Positions 16,137 to 25,180 of a stretch of DNA of 64,000 nucleotides are shown piece by piece. The notes beneath the pieces were generated by a model. The model saw nothing but the letters and a program-made list of their open reading frames with translations, made no database searches and was not told the DNA's origin. The stretch spans positions 26,732 through 90,731 of the forward strand of contig CAMDFO010000012.1 in the NCBI GenBank assembly GCA_945897515.1, in the 5' to 3' direction. Positions within the stretch are counted from its first letter, which is position 1; each line of letters opens with the position of its first letter. A program made the position numbers and the translations under genes. Origin of the DNA: Rhodoplanes serenus (lineage in GTDB: Bacteria; Pseudomonadota; Alphaproteobacteria; Rhizobiales; Xanthobacteraceae).

Positions 16137-16628
16137 CTAAAGACCGGCGTCGCGCCAGTTGTCGGCCGGCTGCTCGGGATGCGAGGCGAGGCCCGCGGCG
16201 TGCACGCCCATGATCGCGGCGTATTCGTCCTTGTCGGAGGCGTCGCCGCTGACGCCGACCGCGCCGATCACCTCGTTGTCGGCGTTGAGCGCCAGCACGC
16301 CGCCCGGTACCGGAATGAAGCGGCCGTCGGATGCGGCGGCGAGCGCGCTCTGGAACGCAGGGCGGTCCTTCAGCCGGTCGCGAATGGTGCGGGTGGAAAT
16401 CCCCATGCCGAGTGCGCCCGCCGCCTTGCCGATGGCGATGTCGGCGCGCAGGTTGCCGGAGCCGTCCTGCCGCTTGAGCAGCACGATGTTGCCGCCAGTG
16501 TCGAGCACGGCCACGGTCAGCGGAAGCAGCTTGGCATCGGCGCCCGCTTTGAACGCGGCGTCGGCGATTTTTTCCGCGGTCGCAAGCGGCATCGAGACTT
16601 GCAGTCGATGGACGTAATGGTCGGCCAA
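16137..16628 (-). CDS. GlcG/HbpS-like heme-binding-family protein
   Basis: 163 residues of the GlcG/HbpS (former DUF336) family: TAEKIADAAFKAGADAKLLP, VAVLDTGGNIVLLKRQDGS, and the conserved PVPGGVLALNADNEVIGAVGVSG core. Members of this family bind heme or stabilise small-molecule enzymes, but the role differs between relatives. It precedes mutM on the same strand with a 12-base gap, so read-through is likely. No signal peptide is visible, which argues for a cytoplasmic protein. Confidence 0.88.
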   Translation of the reverse strand: MADHYVHRLQVSMPLATAEKIADAAFKAGADAKLLPLTVAVLDTGGNIVLLKRQDGSGNLRADIAIGKAAGALGMGISTRTIRDRLKDRPAFQSALAAASDGRFIPVPGGVLALNADNEVIGAVGVSGDASDKDEYAAIMGVHAAGLASHPEQPADNWRDAGL

Positions 16629-16688
16629 TGTATTTCTCCCTAAGAGGGAGTCAGCCCGGCGGTCGCTGCCGCGTCAAGGCTTCTCTCC

Positions 16689-16743
16689 GTCATTCCGGGG
16701 CGTAAGCGAAGCGGGCCCGCGCTTCGCGCGTCCCGGAATGACA
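16689..16743. repeat. GTCAT/ATGAC palindromic repeat (ATTCCGGG variant)
   Basis: Short copy: GTCATTCCGGGGCG is mirrored by CGCGTCCCGGAATGACA. It sits immediately after the ABC ATPase gene. Confidence 0.75.
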
Positions 16744-16751
16744 GCGGAGAA

Positions 16752-17780
16752 TCACCTCAGCACCGTCATCTGCTTCGGATCGACGATCAGCCCGACCAAA
16801 GCATCCACCGCGTGCGGTTCGCTGTCGCGGCGATGCGGCACGTCGACGGTGATGCGCTGGTTGCTCATGGCAAGCTCGTAGCGCACCACGCTGCCCAGGA
16901 ACTCTCGCGCCGTCACGGTCGCGGCGGTGCCGCTGGCGGCGGAGCCGAGCGCGATGTCCTGCGGGCGGAACGAGATGCAGGCGGGGCCGTCCGGTCCGCC
17001 GACGCCGTCGAGCTGAAAATTGTCGCCGACGAAGCGGCCGTTCGCGATGCGGCCTTCGATCAGATTGGCGGTGCCGAGGAAGGTCGCGACGAAGCGGTTG
17101 GCCGGGTGGTCGTAAAGCTCGGTCGGCGCGCCGATCTGCTGGATGCGGCCCTGGTCGAGCACCGCGATCCGGTCGGCGATGGCGTTCGCCTCCTCCTGGT
17201 CGTGGGTGACGTAGATCGCGGTGAGGCCGAGCTTGCGTTGCAGGGATTTCAACTCCGAGCGCATCTCGACCCGCAATTTGGCGTCGAGATTGGACAGCGG
17301 TTCGTCGAGCAGCAGCACCTCCGGCTCGATCACGATGGTGCGGGCCAGCGCGACGCGCTGTTGCTGCCCGCCAGACAATTGCGCCGGTCGCCGGTCGGCA
17401 TAGGCCGAGAGGCCGACGAGATCGAGCGCGGCCGCAACCCGGCGCGCGATATCGGCGCGCGGCAGCTTGCGGCGCTCCAGGCCGAACGCGACATTTTTCG
17501 CCACGGTCATGTGCGGCCACAGCGCGTAGCTCTGGAACACCATGCCGGCGCTGCGGCTCCACGGCGGCAGGCCGGTGACGTCGCGCTCGCCGATCAGGAT
17601 GCGGCCCCGGCTCGGCGTGCCGAAGCCGGCGATCAGGCGCAGCAGCGTGGTCTTGCCCGAGCCGGATGGGCCGAGGAACGCGAAGAACTCGCCCTGCGCG
17701 ACGTCGAGGCTGACGTCTTCGAGCACGGCGGTCGCGCCGTAGCCGAACGACACGTGCTCGATGGTGACGCCGCGGGTCAT
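16752..17780 (-). CDS. ABC importer ATP-binding protein (Fe3+/polyamine type)
   Basis: 342 residues. Walker A GPSGSGKTT, Q-loop VFQSYALWPH, signature LSGGQQQRVALART, Walker B VLLLDEPLSNLD and H-loop THDQEE are intact. A C-terminal TOBE-like part (about 240-342) is typical of PotA/FbpC importers. It should energise the adjacent permease and take its substrate from the binding protein. Its distance from the permease is set by a palindromic repeat. Substrate (iron, polyamine or phosphonate) is undecided. Confidence 0.93.
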   Translation of the reverse strand: MTRGVTIEHVSFGYGATAVLEDVSLDVAQGEFFAFLGPSGSGKTTLLRLIAGFGTPSRGRILIGERDVTGLPPWSRSAGMVFQSYALWPHMTVAKNVAFGLERRKLPRADIARRVAAALDLVGLSAYADRRPAQLSGGQQQRVALARTIVIEPEVLLLDEPLSNLDAKLRVEMRSELKSLQRKLGLTAIYVTHDQEEANAIADRIAVLDQGRIQQIGAPTELYDHPANRFVATFLGTANLIEGRIANGRFVGDNFQLDGVGGPDGPACISFRPQDIALGSAASGTAATVTAREFLGSVVRYELAMSNQRITVDVPHRRDSEPHAVDALVGLIVDPKQMTVLR

Positions 17781-17816
17781 GCCAACCCTGCTCTATCATG
17801 CCGCATACCCCACCCT

Positions 17817-17898
17817 GTCATGCTCCGCGAAGGCGGGGCATCCAGCAACCAGGGCGGTTGGCGAGCGACTGGATCGTCCGCCTTCGCGGACGATGACA
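17817..17898. repeat. GTCAT/ATGAC palindromic repeat inside ABC operon
   Basis: Arm GTCATGCTCCGCGAAGGCGG is mirrored by GTCCGCCTTCGCGGACGATGACA. It occupies the gap between permease and ATPase genes. Confidence 0.75.
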
Positions 17899-17925
17899 AT
17901 TGTGTGTGTGGCAAAGGCCCGCCCA

Positions 17926-19659
17926 TCAAAACAGCTCCCGCGATTTCAGGCCGCGCTCGCGCTCGGCGATCTTGAACGCGATGTAGGTCGCGATCGCCAC
18001 CACCACGACCGCGACCACGCCGAGCGCTGCACCGGGGCCGCGCCCGGCGGCGGATTGCATGTAGACGTAGATGCCGTAGGACAGCGGCGCGTCCGGCGCG
18101 CGTGCGACCAGCAGCAGCGTCGCCGAGAGCTCGACCGCGGCGGTGGCGAAACTGGTGACGAAGCCCGCCAGCAGCCCGCCGGTCATCAGTGGCACCACGA
18201 TGCGCGACAGCACGCTCAGCTTGCGGGCGCCGAGGTTTTCCGCGGCTTCCTCCAGGCTGATGTGAAGCTGCTGGATCGCTGCGGTGGCGGCCGACAGCGC
18301 GTAGGGCAGGCGGCGGATCGCGTAGGCAATCACCAGCATGAACCAGAATGTGGCCAGCGACTCGCCGGAGAACGGCAGCTTCACGTCGTAGTAGGTGCGC
18401 AGCAACCCGATGCCGAGTACGAGGCCCGGGATTGCCACCGCCGCCATCGCGACCTGCTCGACCAGCTTGCGGCCGGGCAGCCGGGTGCGCAGCACCACGT
18501 AGGCGAGCGTGGCGCCGAGCACCACGTCGATCAAACCGGCGAGCCCGCAATACAGGATGGTGTTGCCGATCAGCGGTCCGGCTTCGCGATAGATCGTGAC
18601 GTAATGCGCCATCGTGTAGGCGTCGGGCAGCACGGCGAACGACCACACCGTGGCGAGCGACAGCAGGAAAATTCCAATGTGCGGCGACAGCGAGATCGCC
18701 AGCGCCAGCGTGACGAATGCGGCCGCGCCCGCGGTGCCCCATTTGCCGAGACGCCGGCGCGACAGCCCGCCGCCGCCGCGCTGGCTGGTGGCGAAGTCGC
18801 GGCCACGCAGCACCAGGGCGGACAGCGCCATCGCGCCGAGCGAGCAGCCGATCATGATGACCGAGATGACGTAGCCCATCGGATCGGCGAGCCCGACGGT
18901 GGTGATCTTCAGATAGGCCTGCGGCGCCAGCATGGCGTTGACGTTGAGCAGCAGCGGCGTGGCGAGATCGTCGAACACCTTGACGAACACCAGCGCGGCG
19001 CCCGCGACATAGCCCGGCAGCGCCAGCGGAAACACGATGCGCGAGAACAGCGTGAAGCCGCGCGCGCCGAGGTTCTGCGCCGATTCCTCCATCGCGGAAT
19101 CGATGTTGGACAGCGAGGCCGACAGGTTGAGCAGGATGAACGGAAAATAGTGCAGCGCCTCGACGAAGATCACGCCGTTGAGGCCTTCCATGAACGGGAT
19201 GCGGAAGCCGAACCAGTCCATCAGCAGCAGGTTGATCGCGCCGTTGCGCCCATAAATGAGCTGCATCGCCACCGCGCCGACGAACGGCGGCATCACCAGC
19301 GGCACCACGCCAAGCGTGTGGATCAGCGCCGCGCCGCGGAAGCGAAAGCGCGCCAGGATGGTGGCGAGCGGCACCGCGATCAGGCTCGCGACCACCACCG
19401 TCATGGCGGCGACGTAGATCGAGTTCCAGAACGCCTCGCGTAAGAGCGAGGTGCGGAAGAAATCGCCGAAGTGCACCAGGCTGAAGCCGCCGCCGGGATC
19501 GGCGAACGCCACCATGATGACGCGGATCAGCGGCACCACCATGAAGGCGAGGAGGAATAGCGCGACGGCCACGAGCGCCAGCGCCTGCGCCGCGCTCGCG
19601 TTGTAGCGGGCGAGGAATGGGGTGCGGGTTGGGCCGCGTGCGACTGCGATGTCAGCCAT
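17926..19659 (-). CDS. ABC importer permease, two fused six-helix halves (FbpB type)
   Basis: 577 residues with about twelve membrane segments in two similar halves, each carrying an EAA-type loop: EESAQNLGARGFTLFSRIVF in the first and EEAAENLGARKLSVLSRIVV in the second. This fused arrangement is typical of iron(III) and related importers (FbpB/SfuB). It forms the channel for the ATPase encoded downstream and the binding protein encoded upstream. Confidence 0.93.
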   Translation of the reverse strand: MADIAVARGPTRTPFLARYNASAAQALALVAVALFLLAFMVVPLIRVIMVAFADPGGGFSLVHFGDFFRTSLLREAFWNSIYVAAMTVVVASLIAVPLATILARFRFRGAALIHTLGVVPLVMPPFVGAVAMQLIYGRNGAINLLLMDWFGFRIPFMEGLNGVIFVEALHYFPFILLNLSASLSNIDSAMEESAQNLGARGFTLFSRIVFPLALPGYVAGAALVFVKVFDDLATPLLLNVNAMLAPQAYLKITTVGLADPMGYVISVIMIGCSLGAMALSALVLRGRDFATSQRGGGGLSRRRLGKWGTAGAAAFVTLALAISLSPHIGIFLLSLATVWSFAVLPDAYTMAHYVTIYREAGPLIGNTILYCGLAGLIDVVLGATLAYVVLRTRLPGRKLVEQVAMAAVAIPGLVLGIGLLRTYYDVKLPFSGESLATFWFMLVIAYAIRRLPYALSAATAAIQQLHISLEEAAENLGARKLSVLSRIVVPLMTGGLLAGFVTSFATAAVELSATLLLVARAPDAPLSYGIYVYMQSAAGRGPGAALGVVAVVVVAIATYIAFKIAERERGLKSRELF

Positions 19660-19675
19660 CGCTTACACCCGGGAT

Positions 19676-19762
19676 GTCATCGCCCGCGAAGGCGGGCGAC
19701 CCCGTGCTTTGCATCCGTTGGGGCTTTGGCTGTTGGATGCCCCGCCTGCGCGGGGCATGACA
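19676..19762. repeat. GTCAT/ATGAC palindromic repeat inside ABC operon
   Basis: GTCATCGCCCGCGAAGGCGG is mirrored by a GCCCCGCCTGCGCGGGGCATGACA-type arm. It fills the gap between the binding-protein and permease genes. Confidence 0.75.
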
Positions 19763-19796
19763 GCGGTGGGTGGAGTGAGCGCGCAGCTCATCGCAG

Positions 19797-21131
19797 CTAC
19801 TTCGCGCTCGCCGCCTTTTCCGCCAGCGACTTGGCCTCGGCGTAGTTCTTCACCGCGAACGAGTCCCACTTTTCCTCGAACTCGGCCTGGCGGCCGGCGA
19901 CCTTCTGGCCCTTCTTCACCTCCTGGAACGAGCCGGCGATCGCCGTGTCGCTCGCTTCCTTGTCGGTGATCGGAACCGAGGTGGCCAGCTTGCGCGCCTC
20001 CGCGAGCATCTTCTTTGCCGCGGCATTGGCGCCGGTGCCGAGCTTCTTCTCGGTGTCGTGGATCGCCTTCCAGGCGGCGTTGAGCTCCTTCAGCCGGAAG
20101 GTGACCAGCCGGTCGAACAGCGAGTTGACCAGTTCGTAGCGGCCTTCCGAGGTGTCGGCGTTGAAATTCACCCGCGCGCCGAGCTGGGTGTTCTTGAACG
20201 GATTCGGATAACCGGCCGGCGCTTTCTCGTAGGTCGAGGCGCGCACCGGCAGGCGCTGGATCTTGGGATCGAGCAGGATCTGCTGGCCTTCCTCCGACAG
20301 CAGGAACTCGACGAAGGCCACGGCGGCCTTCTGGTTCTTGGCGTTGGCGATAATGCCGACGTTGGCCGGCACGATCGCGGTCACGGTCGGATAGACGAAC
20401 TCGACCGGGAAGCCCGAGGCCTTGGCGGACAGTCCGAAGAAGTCGATCACGATGCCGACGCCGTACTGCCCGCTGTTGACCGCGTCCGGCACGCCGAACG
20501 AGCGGTCAGACACCTGCTGGAAATTGCCGCCGATCTCGAGCAGCGTCGCCCAGCCCTTGTCCCAGCCTTCGCCCTGCAAGATCGTCTCGACCGTGAGGTG
20601 CGAGGTGCCGGAGCGCGACGGCGCCGAAAATCCGACGTGACCGAAGTAGATCGGCTTCTTGAGGTCGTCCCACTCTTTCGGCGCGGGCAGGTTGTTCGCG
20701 CGCGTGTAGCGCGTGTTGTACATGATGCCGTAGCCCGAGGCCGCGAAGCCGGTGTAGAAGCCGTCAGGATCGTTGATTGGATACGATCCGACCTTCGCCG
20801 CGACGCCCTGCGCCTTCGATTGGTATTTCTGCAGCAGCGAATTCTTCTTCAGCACCTCGAAGGCGTCCGGCGACGAGGCCCAGAAAAGGTCCGGCGGGCT
20901 CGACCGAGTTTCCCGGATGAAGGCGATGGCCGCCGCACTGTTGCGGTTCTGGACCTCGACCTTGGTGCCGGGGTGCTTCTTCTCGAACGCCTGCTGGAAC
21001 GGCACGGTCAGGTCCTTGGAGAACGACGTGACGATGACGAGCTTGTCCTCCAGCGCCTGGCCGAGCGCGGGCGTCGCGGTCAGCGCGACGGCGGCGGCGA
21101 GCAGGAGATGGCGGGTGAGTTTCGGGGCCAT
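19797..21131 (-). CDS. ABC importer periplasmic substrate-binding protein
   Basis: 444 residues. The start at 21131 is preferred over a TTG at 21137 because GGAGG lies eight bases before it. A signal peptide ends ALGQA (about residue 26). The mature protein has the type-2 periplasmic fold of the AfuA/FbpA and PgtC-like groups: KLVIVTSFSKDLTVPFQQAF, DLFWASSPDAFEVL, YGVGIVIDFFGLSA and VAFVEFLLSEEGQQILLDP. It also has an extra helical C-terminal region of about 100 residues (from ELNAAWKAIHDTEK). Placement beside irr suggests iron, but no Irr-box was found before it. Confidence 0.88.
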   Translation of the reverse strand: MAPKLTRHLLLAAAVALTATPALGQALEDKLVIVTSFSKDLTVPFQQAFEKKHPGTKVEVQNRNSAAAIAFIRETRSSPPDLFWASSPDAFEVLKKNSLLQKYQSKAQGVAAKVGSYPINDPDGFYTGFAASGYGIMYNTRYTRANNLPAPKEWDDLKKPIYFGHVGFSAPSRSGTSHLTVETILQGEGWDKGWATLLEIGGNFQQVSDRSFGVPDAVNSGQYGVGIVIDFFGLSAKASGFPVEFVYPTVTAIVPANVGIIANAKNQKAAVAFVEFLLSEEGQQILLDPKIQRLPVRASTYEKAPAGYPNPFKNTQLGARVNFNADTSEGRYELVNSLFDRLVTFRLKELNAAWKAIHDTEKKLGTGANAAAKKMLAEARKLATSVPITDKEASDTAIAGSFQEVKKGQKVAGRQAEFEEKWDSFAVKNYAEAKSLAEKAASAK

Positions 21132-21214
21132 GGGCAATTCCTCCCGGTGGGGTTCTACGGACCGTTACCGCCAGTTGATGACAGCGGCGTGCCGGGTGCA
21201 AGCGGGACACAGGT

Positions 21215-21250
21215 GTCATCGTCCGCGAAGGCGGACGACCCAGGTGGATA
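21215..21250. repeat. single arm of the GTCAT/ATGAC repeat
   Basis: GTCATCGTCCGCGAAGGCGG followed by ACGACCC, a lone palindromic arm without the second half. It lies upstream of the binding-protein gene, so the ABC operon is bracketed by repeats at both ends. Confidence 0.55.
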
Positions 21251-21323
21251 CGTCCTCCGCCATCATCCTGAGAGCCGGCCGGAAATGATTGAAGCACCGA
21301 CGTGGATAGGCTTGAGGAATGTG

Positions 21324-21358
21324 CAAAAAAGCAAATGGCCGGGACAAAGCCCGGCCAT
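21324..21358 (-). terminator. intrinsic terminator of irr
   Basis: On the minus strand a perfect 9-bp stem ATGGCCGGG/CCCGGCCAT (21358-21335) with a six-base loop is followed by TTTGCTTTTTT. It lies 27 bases after the irr stop codon and separates irr from the ABC operon. Confidence 0.85.
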
Positions 21359-21384
21359 CGCGTCAATTCGAAAAACCGGCGGGC

Positions 21385-21885
21385 TTACTTGCCCTTGCGG
21401 CGCAGCCGGACCACGACGTCGATGCGGGCGATGTCGTAGCCCTCGGGGGCCACCGGCATCCGGCCGACGATCTCTTCGGCGCCCGGGATATCGACCAGCG
21501 CGTTCTCGCCCTCGACGAAGAAGTGGTGATGCATCGTGGTGTTGGTATCGAAGTAGGTCTTCGAGCCGTCCACGGCCACCTGGCGCAGCAGACCCACGTC
21601 GGTGAACTGGTGCAGCGTGTTGTAGACGGTCGCCAGCGAAACCGGGACCTTGGCCTTGGAGGCTTCCTCGTACAGCATTTCGGCAGTCAGGTGCCGGTCG
21701 CCCTTGGCGAACAGGATCCAGCCCAGCGCCATGCGCTGACGGGTGGGCCGCAGACCGACGTCCCGCAGCATCGACTTCACGTCGTGCCAGGGGCAGCCGT
21801 TGAGCTCGCCGCGTCGGACATCGGCCGAAATCGCGTTGGCCGGCTCCACCGCGCTCGAGATTACCATGGTCCGCGTCTGGGTCAT
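21385..21885 (-). CDS. irr: Irr, iron response regulator (Fur family)
   Basis: 166 residues. Two hallmark motifs identify Irr: the heme regulatory motif GCPWHDV at residues 30-36, with Cys-Pro, which marks the protein for heme-dependent turnover in Bradyrhizobium, and the HHH triplet at 119-121 for the second heme site. The winged-helix DNA-binding part is [14 protein letters not shown] to [13 protein letters not shown]. Irr accumulates in low iron and controls heme synthesis and iron uptake genes. It is divergent from fabA, has its own terminator, and an Irr-box-like site precedes it. Confidence 0.97.
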   Translation of the reverse strand: MTQTRTMVISSAVEPANAISADVRRGELNGCPWHDVKSMLRDVGLRPTRQRMALGWILFAKGDRHLTAEMLYEEASKAKVPVSLATVYNTLHQFTDVGLLRQVAVDGSKTYFDTNTTMHHHFFVEGENALVDIPGAEEIVGRMPVAPEGYDIARIDVVVRLRRKGK

Positions 21886-21903
21886 TTGACTACGCCCGAT
21901 TAC

Positions 21904-21920
21904 CTGAGAACGCTTCTAAA
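21904..21920. promoter_or_regulatory. Irr-box (ICE)-like site upstream of irr
   Basis: CTGAGAACGCTTCTAAA fits the Irr-box pattern TTTRGAAYNRTTCYAAA (consensus quoted from memory) at 14 of 17 positions. It starts 19 bases before the irr start codon, so bound protein would hinder transcription initiation or early elongation, suggesting autoregulation. Confidence 0.5.
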
Positions 21921-22106
21921 TTGTTGCATTTGCAATCATATCTGCTTCAGGAGGCTCATGCAACTGTTTCGCAACAGGGCTGCCATGCAGCACTCGGACG
22001 AGATGCCCGCATTCGGAAGATATAGGGAGCCGCGACGGCCTTTGCCGGGAAGTGGATGCGGGCAGTTGTCCCTGTCCTCCGGCAGCCTGCGCGAGCCGGG
22101 CCCCGG

Positions 22107-22123
22107 CTTTTTCCGGATCATGC
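22107..22123 (+). repeat. half-copy of the GCATGATC stem-loop element
   Basis: CTTTTTCCGGATCATGC matches the right arm of the 45-bp elements at 40428 and 44191, apart from an extra T. The left arm is absent. It lies about 45 bases upstream of fabA, probably in its leader. Confidence 0.45.
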
Positions 22124-22167
22124 GCTATGTTAGGAACCGATACTGGTGGCAGTTTATTGAGGCGGCA

Positions 22168-22698
22168 ATGGAAACGCGGCGGAATCATTTCGAGTACGAG
22201 GACCTGTTGGCCTGCGGCCGCGGTGAGATGTTCCCCGAGGGTCCGCAGCTTCCGCTGCCGCCGATGCTGATGTTCGACCGCATCTCCGAAATCTCCGAAA
22301 CCGGCGGTCCGCACGGCAAGGGGTTCATCCGGGCGGAGCTTGCGGTGAAGCCGGAGCTCTGGTTCTTCGCCTGCCACTTCAAGGGCGATCCGGTGATGCC
22401 GGGCTGCCTCGGCCTCGATGCGCTGTGGCAGATGCTGGGTTTCTTCCTCGGCTGGCTGGGATCGCCCGGCAAGGGCCGCGCGCTTGGCATGGGCGAGGTG
22501 AAGTTCTCCGGTCAGGTGCTGCCGACCATGAAAAAGGTGGTGTACGGCATCGACCTCAAGCGGGTGATGCGCTCCAAGCTTGTCCTGGGCATCGCCGATG
22601 GTTGGCTCGAAGCCGACGGCACGGTCATCTACAAGGCCTCCGACCTGAAGGTCGGGCTGTTCCGCGACGTGGCGGTGATGCAGCCGACGCAGGCGTGA
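22168..22698 (+). CDS. fabA: 3-hydroxydecanoyl-ACP dehydratase/isomerase
   Basis: 176 residues from the ATG at 22168. Hot-dog fold with the FabA active site [20 protein letters not shown] (catalytic histidine and downstream aspartate) and the N-terminal [18 protein letters not shown]. It dehydrates 3-hydroxydecanoyl-ACP and isomerises it to the cis-3 form, the branch point for unsaturated fatty acids. fabB and fabI follow in the same direction, forming the classic alphaproteobacterial set divergent from irr. Confidence 0.98.
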   Translation: METRRNHFEYEDLLACGRGEMFPEGPQLPLPPMLMFDRISEISETGGPHGKGFIRAELAVKPELWFFACHFKGDPVMPGCLGLDALWQMLGFFLGWLGSPGKGRALGMGEVKFSGQVLPTMKKVVYGIDLKRVMRSKLVLGIADGWLEADGTVIYKASDLKVGLFRDVAVMQPTQA

Positions 22699-22793
22699 CA
22701 CCCTTGCGATAAGCCCTTGGGCGGGCCAGATTTAGCCTACCAACACCGTGATGGCGGCCGCGCGAAGCCGCAGCAGATGCGTGCGAGGCAAGA

Positions 22794-24011
22794 ATGAGGC
22801 GGGTCGTCGTCACCGGGATGGGCATCGTTTCGTCCATCGGCAACAACACCCAGGAGGTGTTGGCAAGCTTGCGGGAGGCGAAATCCGGGATTTCGCGCGC
22901 TGAGGATCACGTCAGGCTCGGGTTCCGCTGTCAGGTGCAGGGCGCGCCGACGCTCGATCCGGCTGAAGCGGTCGATCGCCGCGCCATGCGGTTTCTCGGC
23001 GAAGGCGCCGCATGGAACCACGTCGCGATGGAGCAGGCGATCCGCGACGCCGGCCTCGAGGGAAACGAAGTCTCCAACGAGCGCACCGGCATCATCATGG
23101 GCTCGGGCGGTCCTTCGGCGCGCGCCATCGTCGACGCGGCCGACATCACGCGCGAGAAAGGACCCAAGCGGGTCGGTCCGTTCGCGGTGCCCAAGGCGAT
23201 GTCGTCGACGGCGTCCGCCACGCTCGCCACCTGGTTCAAGATCAAGGGCGTGAACTATTCGATCTCGTCGGCCTGCGCGACCTCGAACCACTGCATCGGC
23301 AACGCTGCCGAGACCATCCAGTGGGGCAAGCAGGATATGGTCTTCGCCGGCGGCTGCGAGGAGCTCGACTGGACGCTCTCGGTGCTGTTCGATGCCATGG
23401 GTGCGATGTCGTCGAAGTACAACGACACGCCGGAGCGCGCGTCGCGCGCTTATGACCGCGACCGCGACGGTTTCGTGATCGCCGGCGGCGCGGGTGTGCT
23501 GGTGCTCGAAGAGCTTGAGCACGCGAAGGCGCGCGGTGCGAAAATCTACGCCGAGGTGGCGGGCTACGGTGCGACCTCGGACGGCGCCGACATGGTGGCG
23601 CCCTCGGGCGAGGGCGCGATGCGCTGCATGAAAATGGCGCTGCAGACCGTCAAGCCGCCGGTCGATTACATCAACCCGCACGCCACCTCGACGCCGATCG
23701 GCGACATCAAGGAGATCGAGGCGATCCGCGAGGTGTTCGGCGCAAAATGTCCGCCGATCTCGGCGACCAAATCGCTCACCGGCCACTCGCTCGGCGCGGC
23801 CGGCGCGCAGGAGGCGATCTATTCGCTGCTGATGATGCAGAACGGCTTCATCTGCGAGAGCGCCAACATCGAGAACCTCGATCCCGCGATGGAAGGCATG
23901 CCGATCGTGCGGCAGCGTGTCGACGACGCCAAACTGAATTGCGTGCTGTCGAACTCGTTCGGCTTCGGCGGCACCAACGCCTCCGTCGTGTTCAAGCGAC
24001 TGGATGCTTAG
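22794..24011 (+). CDS. fabB: beta-ketoacyl-ACP synthase I
   Basis: 405 residues. Catalytic triad visible: cysteine in [12 protein letters not shown], histidines in [12 protein letters not shown] and [13 protein letters not shown]. The C-terminus [17 protein letters not shown] is typical. Because fabA precedes it, it should be the synthase that elongates the cis-3-decenoyl intermediate to unsaturated chains, not a FabF. It begins 95 bases after fabA. Confidence 0.98.
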   Translation: MRRVVVTGMGIVSSIGNNTQEVLASLREAKSGISRAEDHVRLGFRCQVQGAPTLDPAEAVDRRAMRFLGEGAAWNHVAMEQAIRDAGLEGNEVSNERTGIIMGSGGPSARAIVDAADITREKGPKRVGPFAVPKAMSSTASATLATWFKIKGVNYSISSACATSNHCIGNAAETIQWGKQDMVFAGGCEELDWTLSVLFDAMGAMSSKYNDTPERASRAYDRDRDGFVIAGGAGVLVLEELEHAKARGAKIYAEVAGYGATSDGADMVAPSGEGAMRCMKMALQTVKPPVDYINPHATSTPIGDIKEIEAIREVFGAKCPPISATKSLTGHSLGAAGAQEAIYSLLMMQNGFICESANIENLDPAMEGMPIVRQRVDDAKLNCVLSNSFGFGGTNASVVFKRLDA

Positions 24012-24030
24012 GACCTCCATAACTTCCGGC

Positions 24031-24130
24031 GTCATTCCGGGACGCGCCAAAGGCGCGGACCCGGAATCCAGACGCGGACGCAAGTAGGTGGATTCCGGGT
24101 TCACGGGCTTTGCCCGTGCCCCGGAATGAC
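24031..24130. repeat. GTCAT/ATGAC palindromic repeat (ATTCCGGG variant) between fabB and fabI
   Basis: GTCATTCCGGGACGCG opens and GTGCCCCGGAATGAC closes the element, with an inner GGATTCCGGGTTCACGGGC arm. It ends 18 bases before fabI. Confidence 0.75.
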
Positions 24131-24148
24131 GAGAAGAAAAGGGCGAAC

Positions 24149-24967
24149 ATGCCGGGACTGATGCAGGGAAAACGCGGCCTGATCATGGGGGTCGCCAACG
24201 ACCACTCGATCGCGTGGGGCATCGCCCAGGCGCTGGCGGCGCAAGGCGCGGAGCTGGCCTTTACCTACCAGGGCGACGCGCTGGCCAAGCGCGTCAAGCC
24301 GCTGGCCGAGTCGGTCGGGGCGAAGATCGTCCTGCCGTGCGACGTCGAGGACATCGCGACGGTCGATGCCGTGTTCGCCGAGATCAAGCAGCAATGGGGC
24401 ACGATGGATTTCCTCGTGCATGCCGTCGCGTTCTCGGACAAGAGCGAGCTGAAGGGCCGCTACGCCGATTCCACGCGCGCGAATTTCCAGCGCACCATGG
24501 TGATCTCGTGCTTCGCGTTCACCGAAGCCGCGCGGCGCGCAGCAGAGCTGATGCCGAACGGCGGCAGCATGATCACGCTGACCTATAACGGCGGCGACCG
24601 CGCCATGCCGAACTACAACGTCATGGGCGTGGCCAAGGCCGGGCTCGAAGCCTCGGTGCGCTATCTCGCGGTCGATTTCGGCGCGCAGAAAATCCGCGTC
24701 AACGCGATCTCGGCGGGTCCGATCCGCACGCTGGCCGGCGCCGGCATCAACGACGCGCGCTATATGTTTGCGTTCCAGCAGCGCCACTCGCCGCTCGGCC
24801 GTGGCGTGACGCTGGAGGAGCTCGGCGGCGCGGGGCTTTACCTGTGCTCCGACCTCTCGACCGGCGTCACCGGCGAAATCCATTTCGTGGATTCCGGCTA
24901 CAACGTCATCGCCATGCCGCAGCCGGATGCGCTGAAGGCGGATGCCGAGGGGAACGGCGCGAAGTAA
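24149..24967 (+). CDS. fabI: enoyl-ACP reductase I
   Basis: 272 residues from the ATG at 24149; a start at 24110 would lie inside the preceding repeat. NADH-binding GLIMGVANDHSIAWGIAQAL and the active-site YxxxxxxK in YNVMGVAKAGLEASV are present, with the MPNYN lead-in typical of FabI. It reduces trans-2-enoyl-ACP in the last step of each elongation cycle. Third gene of fabA-fabB-fabI. Confidence 0.97.
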   Translation: MPGLMQGKRGLIMGVANDHSIAWGIAQALAAQGAELAFTYQGDALAKRVKPLAESVGAKIVLPCDVEDIATVDAVFAEIKQQWGTMDFLVHAVAFSDKSELKGRYADSTRANFQRTMVISCFAFTEAARRAAELMPNGGSMITLTYNGGDRAMPNYNVMGVAKAGLEASVRYLAVDFGAQKIRVNAISAGPIRTLAGAGINDARYMFAFQQRHSPLGRGVTLEELGGAGLYLCSDLSTGVTGEIHFVDSGYNVIAMPQPDALKADAEGNGAK

Positions 24968-25004
24968 TTCGCTGCCATGCGAGGCCGCCGCTACACTCTC
25001 AACT

Positions 25005-25116
25005 GTCATGCCCGGGCTTGACCCGGGCATCCATACGATGGCGCGACGCTCCTGCTCGTACGATAATCGCCCGCGGACAGCGCTCCTGGATTGCCGGGTC
25101 AAGCCCGGCGATGACA
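25005..25116. repeat. GTCAT/ATGAC palindromic repeat
   Basis: GTCATGCCCGGGCTTGACCC is mirrored by GCCGGGTCAAGCCCGGCGAT then GACA. Spacer about 60 bases. Downstream of fabI. Confidence 0.85.
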
Positions 25117-25180
25117 AGCGGTGGGGTGGCTCGCTTGGTGCCGAATCGCTGAGAATTGCTGAATCGCTGAGGATCACGCC

